DNA from: FEN-1250 sp038237245
GTDB taxonomy: Bacteria; Gemmatimonadota; Gemmatimonadetes; Gemmatimonadales; Gemmatimonadaceae
Reading direction: 5' to 3'
DNA: 58,390 nt
Assembly: GCA_038237245.1 (NCBI GenBank)
Contig: JBBRYY010000009.1
Location: 1-58,390, forward strand
Positions 54,076 through 58,390 of this stretch are shown here, in pieces. The translations under genes and the position numbers were made by a program. The notes below the pieces were generated by a model. It saw only the letters and a program-made list of their open reading frames with translations, searched no databases and had not been told where the DNA came from. Numbering within the stretch: position 1 is the stretch's first letter; the number at the start of each line of letters is the position of its first letter.

Positions 54076-55350
54076 ATGAAATCGCTCGCGATCATCGGTA
54101 CCGGCATCGCCGGGCTGGGCGCCGCCCACTTTCTCAACGACCGGTATGATCTGACGTTGTTCGAGCAGAACGATTACGTCGGCGGTCACACCAACACGAT
54201 CACCGTTGACGAGAGCGGATGCGCCGTACCGATCGACACGGGCTTCATGGTCTTCAATCACGTCACGTACCCGAACATCGCGCGGCTCTTCCGCGAGCTC
54301 GGCGTGCAGACCCAGCCGACGTCCATGTCGTTCAGCGTGCAGCACACGTCGAGCGGACTTGAATACAACGGAAGCAGCGTGAACCAGTTGTTCGGCCAGC
54401 GGCGGAATCTCGTCTCGATGCGTCACTGGCGGATGCTGCTGTCGATGGACCGGTTCAATCGCGAAGCGGTGCGCGCGCTGGACGAGCCACGGTGGGCCAA
54501 CCATACCCTCGGTCAGTACGTCGCCGAGCGCGGGTATGGCGACGACATGCTGAATCGTTTCCTCGTGCCGATGGGCAGTGCGGTCTGGAGTACTCCGCCC
54601 GACAAGATGCTCGACTTCCCGGCGATGACGTTGCTGCGCTTCTGGCATAATCACGGGTTCCTCGGCATGGACACGCAGCATCCGTGGTTCACGGTGACCA
54701 ACGGTGCGCAGTCGTATGTCACGAAGATCACCGCGCCCTTTCGAGGACGAATACAAACGGGCAACCGGGCGGTGCGTGTGGAGCGGCGGGGTGGGATTGT
54801 GCGGATCGCAACGCAATTGGAGGGGGTGCGGGAATTCGACAAGGTGATTCTCTCCTGTCATGCCGATGAGGCGCTCGCGCTCCTGACAGATCCCACGGAG
54901 ATGGAGGGGCGCCTGCTGGGCGCGTTCCGGTATCAGCCGAACACGGTAACGCTTCACACCGACACGTCACTCATGCCGCGCACGCGTCGATGTTGGGCGA
55001 GCTGGAACTACCGGATCGACGAAGCCCGGGATGGCGGCGCGCAGGCGAGCACGCACTACTGGATGAACAGCCTCCAGGGCGTGTCGCTGCGGAAGGAGTA
55101 CTTCGTCTCACTCAACAGCCACGACCGGATCGTTCCCAGCGAAGTGCTGAAGCGAATCGAATACGCCCACCCGCTCTTCGACATCGCCGCCATCGCGGCG
55201 CAGCGAGAACTGCCGCAACTCAACCGGCTCAGCGCCGACCAGACGACCTACTATGCCGGCGCCTGGTTCAAGTACGGCTTTCATGAGGACGGCTTCACCA
55301 GCGGTCTCGAGTGCGCACGCGCCGTCGACGGCGCGGCGATCTGGACATGA
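54076..55350 (+). CDS. FAD-dependent amine-oxidase-like protein
   Basis: 424 residues. N-terminal dinucleotide fold with GxGxxG in IIGTGIAGLGAAHFL and the following FEQNDYVGGHTNT (protoporphyrinogen oxidase/amine oxidase group), then VPIDTGFMVFNHVTYPNI and C-terminal TYYAGAWFKYGFHEDGFTSGLECARAV. This protein almost always pairs with DUF1365 and a CFA-synthase homologue in bacteria. Its reaction on lipids is not fully defined; oxidation of an acyl chain or methylated acyl group is the usual hypothesis. 20 bp after the desaturase. Confidence 0.9.
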   Translation: MKSLAIIGTGIAGLGAAHFLNDRYDLTLFEQNDYVGGHTNTITVDESGCAVPIDTGFMVFNHVTYPNIARLFRELGVQTQPTSMSFSVQHTSSGLEYNGSSVNQLFGQRRNLVSMRHWRMLLSMDRFNREAVRALDEPRWANHTLGQYVAERGYGDDMLNRFLVPMGSAVWSTPPDKMLDFPAMTLLRFWHNHGFLGMDTQHPWFTVTNGAQSYVTKITAPFRGRIQTGNRAVRVERRGGIVRIATQLEGVREFDKVILSCHADEALALLTDPTEMEGRLLGAFRYQPNTVTLHTDTSLMPRTRRCWASWNYRIDEARDGGAQASTHYWMNSLQGVSLRKEYFVSLNSHDRIVPSEVLKRIEYAHPLFDIAAIAAQRELPQLNRLSADQTTYYAGAWFKYGFHEDGFTSGLECARAVDGAAIWT

Positions 55351-56150
55351 ACTCCTGCCTCTTCGAGTGTCGTGTGATGCACCATCGGCTCTCGCCGAAG
55401 GTGCATCATTTCCGGCATCGCATCTTCATGTTCGCGCTCGATCTTGACGAGCTGGATGCGATAGCCGCCCGCATCCCGATGTTCAGCCGCAATCGTACAA
55501 ACCTCTACGCATTTCGCGATCGTGACCATCTGACGCTGCCAGGTTTGGAGTGCGCGTCCACGAAGCAGAATGTGGTCGCCTGGCTGTCGGACAAAGGTGT
55601 CCAGCTTCCGGCAAATGTGAGAATCACGCTCGTCACATTACCCCGCGTGCTCGGTCACATCTTCAATCCGGTCTCGTTCTACTTCTGCCAGGATGCGGAC
55701 GACCAGCCGCTCTGCGCCGTGGCCGAGGTGGGCAACACGTACGGGGAAATGAAGTTGTATCTGATGCGAGATGCGTCGAGCGACGGCGTGTTTCGTCTCA
55801 CGGCGCCCAAACATTTTTATGTGTCCCCGTTTTCCCCGCTCGACCTGACCTTCGATTTCACGCTTCGCGCTCCTGGCGACCGGCTCGATGTGCAGATCAA
55901 CGAACGTGCCGGAGACGAGCCGATCCTCTTCAGTTCGGTCGTCGGCAAGCGCGCGCCGCTCACGACTGGCAGCCTCGCGTGGTTTTCGCTCAAGTATCCG
56001 CTGATCACGCTGCGGGTGATCGGACTTATCCACGCCCACGCCGCGCTGCTCTGGTTCAAGCGCGTGCCGTGGTATCGCAAGGCGGAGAATCCTGCGCTGC
56101 AGCGCGGTGTGCTCAGGCCGCATAGATCCGTTTCGGGGAAATCCTCATGA
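55347..56150 (+). CDS. DUF1365 family protein
   Basis: 267 residues. Starts LFECRVMHHRLSPKVHHFRH (family H-R-x-P-x-x-H-x-F-x-Y pattern), then LPRVLGHIFNPVSFYFCQD and VAEVGNTYGEMKLYL, and C-terminal LKYPLITLRVIGLIHAHAAL with WYRKAENP. Biochemical function unknown; always in lipid-modification clusters with the amine oxidase and CFA-type enzyme. ATG overlaps the oxidase stop (ATGA). Confidence 0.92.
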   Translation: MNSCLFECRVMHHRLSPKVHHFRHRIFMFALDLDELDAIAARIPMFSRNRTNLYAFRDRDHLTLPGLECASTKQNVVAWLSDKGVQLPANVRITLVTLPRVLGHIFNPVSFYFCQDADDQPLCAVAEVGNTYGEMKLYLMRDASSDGVFRLTAPKHFYVSPFSPLDLTFDFTLRAPGDRLDVQINERAGDEPILFSSVVGKRAPLTTGSLAWFSLKYPLITLRVIGLIHAHAALLWFKRVPWYRKAENPALQRGVLRPHRSVSGKSS

Positions 56151-57442
56151 ACGAATTCACGTCGGCGCGGCAAAGCAGTTGGGCCATCGCGACCACACGC
56201 GCGGGCGGTGGGCTTTATCGACGCCTTGTGCTCGATGCAATACGCAACATGACGGACGGCTGCCTGCGGCTCGAGTTGCCCGACGGCGAGGCGGTGATGG
56301 TGGGGACGCCCGGCGCGGCGGCCAGCGCGAACATCCGCGTGCTCGACGACGCCTTCTTCCAGAAGTGCGTCCTGTTCGGCGACGTCGGGTTCGGCGAGAG
56401 CTACATGGACGGTGACTGGGAGACCGACAGCATCTCGCGCGTGATTGCGTGGGCGGTGCGCAACGTCGAGAACTCGCCGGGCATGTCAGGGTCAAAGGCG
56501 CGCGCGTTCGCGCTCAACCTGCTGAAGTCCTACAACCGGCTGCTCCATCTGGTGCGGCCCAACAGCGTGGCCACGAGTCGCCGGAACATCGCCGAGCACT
56601 ACGATCTCGGCAACGATTTCTACCGTCTGTGGCTCGACCGGACCATGACCTACTCGAGCGCGTACTTCACCGAATCGGAGCAGTCACTTGAGGGGGCGCA
56701 GCTCGCGAAGTACGACGCCTTGTGCCGCAAGCTCCGGCTGCAGCCCACCGATCACGTCCTCGAGATCGGAAGCGGGTGGGGTGGTTTTGCATCGCATGCG
56801 GTGCACACGTACGGCTGCCGGGTGACCACGGTGACCATTTCGGAGGCGCAGTACACGTATGCACTCGACCGCTTCGCGCACGAGGGGATTCTCGATCGGG
56901 TGGACATTCAGCTGGCCGACTACCGCACGCTCACCGGCCAGTACGACAAGATCGCATCGATCGAGATGATGGAAGCCATCGGCGATCGCTATCTCGAGAC
57001 CTACTTCGCGAAGATCAATGAGCTGCTCAAACCCTGCGGCCTTGTCGGCCTGCAGTACATCACGGTGCCCGACGCACGCCACAACGAACTCAAGCGCGGT
57101 GTAGACTGGATTCAGAAGCACATCTTTCCCGGGTCGCTCCTGCTCAGCGTCGGGCGGGTGAATCAGGCGCTGAACCGTACGGGCGATCTGTTCCTCCACG
57201 ACCTCGAAGATCTCGGGACGAGCTATGCGCGGACGCTGCACGCCTGGTGGGAGCACTTCAACGCGCGCCTCGGCGGCGTGCGCGCCCTCGGCTTCGACGA
57301 ACGCTTCGTCCGCAAGTGGAATTACTATCTTCAGTATTGCGAAGCCGCCTTCGCCACGCGAAACATCAGCGTCGTGCAGGCCGTGTATACGCGACCCAAC
57401 AACAGGTCTCTGCACCACGACTGGCAGCGGACATCTCGATGA
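56147..57442 (+). CDS. Cyclopropane-fatty-acid-synthase-type SAM methyltransferase
   Basis: 431 residues. N-terminal lipid-binding region to about residue 145, then AEHYDLGNDFYRLWLDRTMTYSS and the SAM-binding motif VLEIGSGWGGFA, with EMMEAIGDRYLETYF and YITVPD. Belongs to the CFA synthase branch that methylates or cyclopropanates unsaturated acyl chains of phospholipids. Relatives in Rhodobacter clusters of this type make methylated, possibly furan, fatty acids, so cyclopropanation is not certain. Overlaps DUF1365 and DUF2062 genes by 4 bp. Confidence 0.92.
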   Translation: MNEFTSARQSSWAIATTRAGGGLYRRLVLDAIRNMTDGCLRLELPDGEAVMVGTPGAAASANIRVLDDAFFQKCVLFGDVGFGESYMDGDWETDSISRVIAWAVRNVENSPGMSGSKARAFALNLLKSYNRLLHLVRPNSVATSRRNIAEHYDLGNDFYRLWLDRTMTYSSAYFTESEQSLEGAQLAKYDALCRKLRLQPTDHVLEIGSGWGGFASHAVHTYGCRVTTVTISEAQYTYALDRFAHEGILDRVDIQLADYRTLTGQYDKIASIEMMEAIGDRYLETYFAKINELLKPCGLVGLQYITVPDARHNELKRGVDWIQKHIFPGSLLLSVGRVNQALNRTGDLFLHDLEDLGTSYARTLHAWWEHFNARLGGVRALGFDERFVRKWNYYLQYCEAAFATRNISVVQAVYTRPNNRSLHHDWQRTSR

Positions 57443-57957
57443 CAGGCCACGCGGCGCCATTGATACCTCGGCGGGAGTCCGCGTGGAGGCGCCGGGTGAT
57501 CGCGCCCATCGTCGGCCAGTTGCGTCAGGGCATCACAGCTGAAAAGATCGCGCTCACCATCGCGCTCGGTCTGGTAATCGGCATCTTTCCGATCCTCGGC
57601 GCGACGACGGTGCTGTGCGGAATCGCGGCGGCGTGGCTGCGACTCAATCAGCCGATCATCCAGTTGGTCAACTATCTTGCCTATCCTGCGCAGTTGCTCA
57701 CCCTCCTCCCGTTCTACCGCGCAGGGGAAGCGCTGTTTGGGCGTCCGCACCTGCCGCTCTCCATTCCGACGCTTGTCGAGCGGTTTCGCGACGACACGGG
57801 CAAGTTCTTCGGAGACTTCGGTATGATCGCGGTGGCGGGCATCGTCGTGTGGTGCTTTGTCGCGCCGTTGTTAACCGGCGCACTCTACTTCGCACTGCGC
57901 TCGCCCATTCGAGGGTTGGCCACGCGGGTGCGCCGGACGGCGCCGGCAAAAGTATGA
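57439..57957 (+). CDS. DUF2062 family membrane protein
   Basis: 172 residues. Family start with SPxxIAxGxAxGxFxGxxPxxG-like pattern, here ITAEKIALTIALGLVIGIFPILGATTVLC, then LRLNQPIIQLVNYLAYPAQLL, and a C-terminal helix pair. Three or four membrane segments. Function unknown. ATG at 57439 overlaps the CFA gene, and its stop overlaps the DUF1295 gene (ATGA), so it is an operon member. Confidence 0.87.
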   Translation: MTGHAAPLIPRRESAWRRRVIAPIVGQLRQGITAEKIALTIALGLVIGIFPILGATTVLCGIAAAWLRLNQPIIQLVNYLAYPAQLLTLLPFYRAGEALFGRPHLPLSIPTLVERFRDDTGKFFGDFGMIAVAGIVVWCFVAPLLTGALYFALRSPIRGLATRVRRTAPAKV

Positions 57958-58390
57958 TCGCCCTCTTCGCGATGGGGCTTGCCATTGCGGTCGGCTACTT
58001 CGCCGTGACCTGGGCGATCAGCGTACGGATCAGCAACTACGGCCTGCTCGACGTGGCCTTCTCCTACGGTGTGGCGATCCTCGCACCCATCTACGCGTGG
58101 GCAGGTCCGGGGTTTGAAACACGGAAGTGGGCGTTCGCCGCGATTGGCGCGGTGTGGAGCCTGCGGCTCGGCACGTACATACTTGTGCGCGTGATTCGGC
58201 ATCATCCATCAGAGGACGCGCGCTATGCCGAGTTGCGGCTTCGCTGGCCGGGCCCGCTCGGATTCCTGGGTTTCTTCGAGTTGCAGGCTGTGCTCGTGGC
58301 CATCTTCTCAGCGCCGTTCCTTCTGGCGTCGTTCAATCCGGTGCGATCCTTTGCGATCGTTGAGATCGTCGGGCTCGCACTCGCGGTCGC
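57954..58390 (+). CDS. DUF1295 (steroid-5-alpha-reductase-like) protein, truncated by window edge
   Basis: 145 residues visible from ATG 57954 to the end of the window; the rest is cut off. Starts IALFAMGLAIAVGYFAVTW, then ISNYGLLDVAFSYG, VWSLRLGTYILVRVIRHHPS and EDARYAELRLRWPG (family RxxxxEDxRY motif), with FFELQAVLVAIFSAPF. Members are integral membrane proteins with about six helices; in CFA clusters they are thought to reduce or modify acyl chains, but this is not shown. Confidence 0.88.
   Translation, partial: MIALFAMGLAIAVGYFAVTWAISVRISNYGLLDVAFSYGVAILAPIYAWAGPGFETRKWAFAAIGAVWSLRLGTYILVRVIRHHPSEDARYAELRLRWPGPLGFLGFFELQAVLVAIFSAPFLLASFNPVRSFAIVEIVGLALAV

Overview
The window is about 58 kb of GC-rich bacterial chromosome that looks like Gemmatimonadota (Gemmatimonas relatives). 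The reasons are indirect. The gene set mixes features of the FCB superphylum (a short secreted protein with the QNYPNPFNP sorting motif, PorV/FadL-like barrels, a BtuB-type receptor) with an HPr kinase, a complete mannose-type PTS and a CarH-like regulator. GTG starts and 1-17 base gene overlaps are very common. This placement is inference; no 16S gene is present.

Layout. 1-2.2 kb: a histidine kinase overlapping a truncated lipoprotein gene, on the minus strand. 2.2-13.6 kb: asnS, mazG (minus), alr, cdd, a lipoprotein/outer-membrane barrel pair, a REC-histidine kinase hybrid, miaB, a ComFB-like gene and comEC. 13.7-20.7 kb: fbp, a methylmalonyl-CoA mutase catalytic chain, an FmdB-type zinc ribbon with a Ser-rich tail, argS, a PfkB kinase and purM. 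20.7-34.7 kb: an outer-membrane protein, then a long, tightly packed run ribD-ribE-ribBA-ribH-nusB-glycosyltransferase-hprK-PTS EIIA/B/C/D-HPr-EI, followed by metK and ahcY. 34.7-36.6 kb: a bifunctional-nuclease-family protein and an unknown secreted, membrane-anchored protein. 36.5-41.5 kb: a cobalamin riboswitch followed by a B12 uptake operon (binding protein, permease, ATPase, TonB-dependent receptor). 41.5-48.8 kb: recO, the short sorting-domain protein, a small DUF4296-like protein (minus), clpB, tadA and a beta-propeller lipoprotein. 48.9-50.7 kb: two tRNA-Ser genes, a gene-poor stretch with a decayed PLP-decarboxylase remnant, and a small outer-membrane protein.

50.9-58.4 kb is the most interesting part. 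A MerR-type regulator with an intact cobalamin-binding signature (CarH/LitR class, a B12-based light sensor family) and a DUF2177 membrane protein run leftward. Running rightward from the same control region are a thioredoxin-like secreted protein, a Delta9-type fatty acid desaturase, an FAD amine-oxidase-like protein, DUF1365, a cyclopropane-fatty-acid-synthase-type methyltransferase, DUF2062 and a truncated DUF1295 protein. This looks like a light/B12-controlled membrane-lipid modification operon. The shared 214-bp control region carries two back-to-back promoters, spaced ACA-containing repeats and a 10-bp inverted repeat.

Two themes link the regions. First, B12: uptake under riboswitch control, a B12-dependent mutase chain, and a B12-binding regulator. 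Second, promoters: several intergenic regions carry TTGAC(A/C/T)-17 bp-TA(G/A)(C/G)(T/C)T, and in four cases the -10 box lies only 6-8 bases before the start codon, implying leaderless mRNAs.
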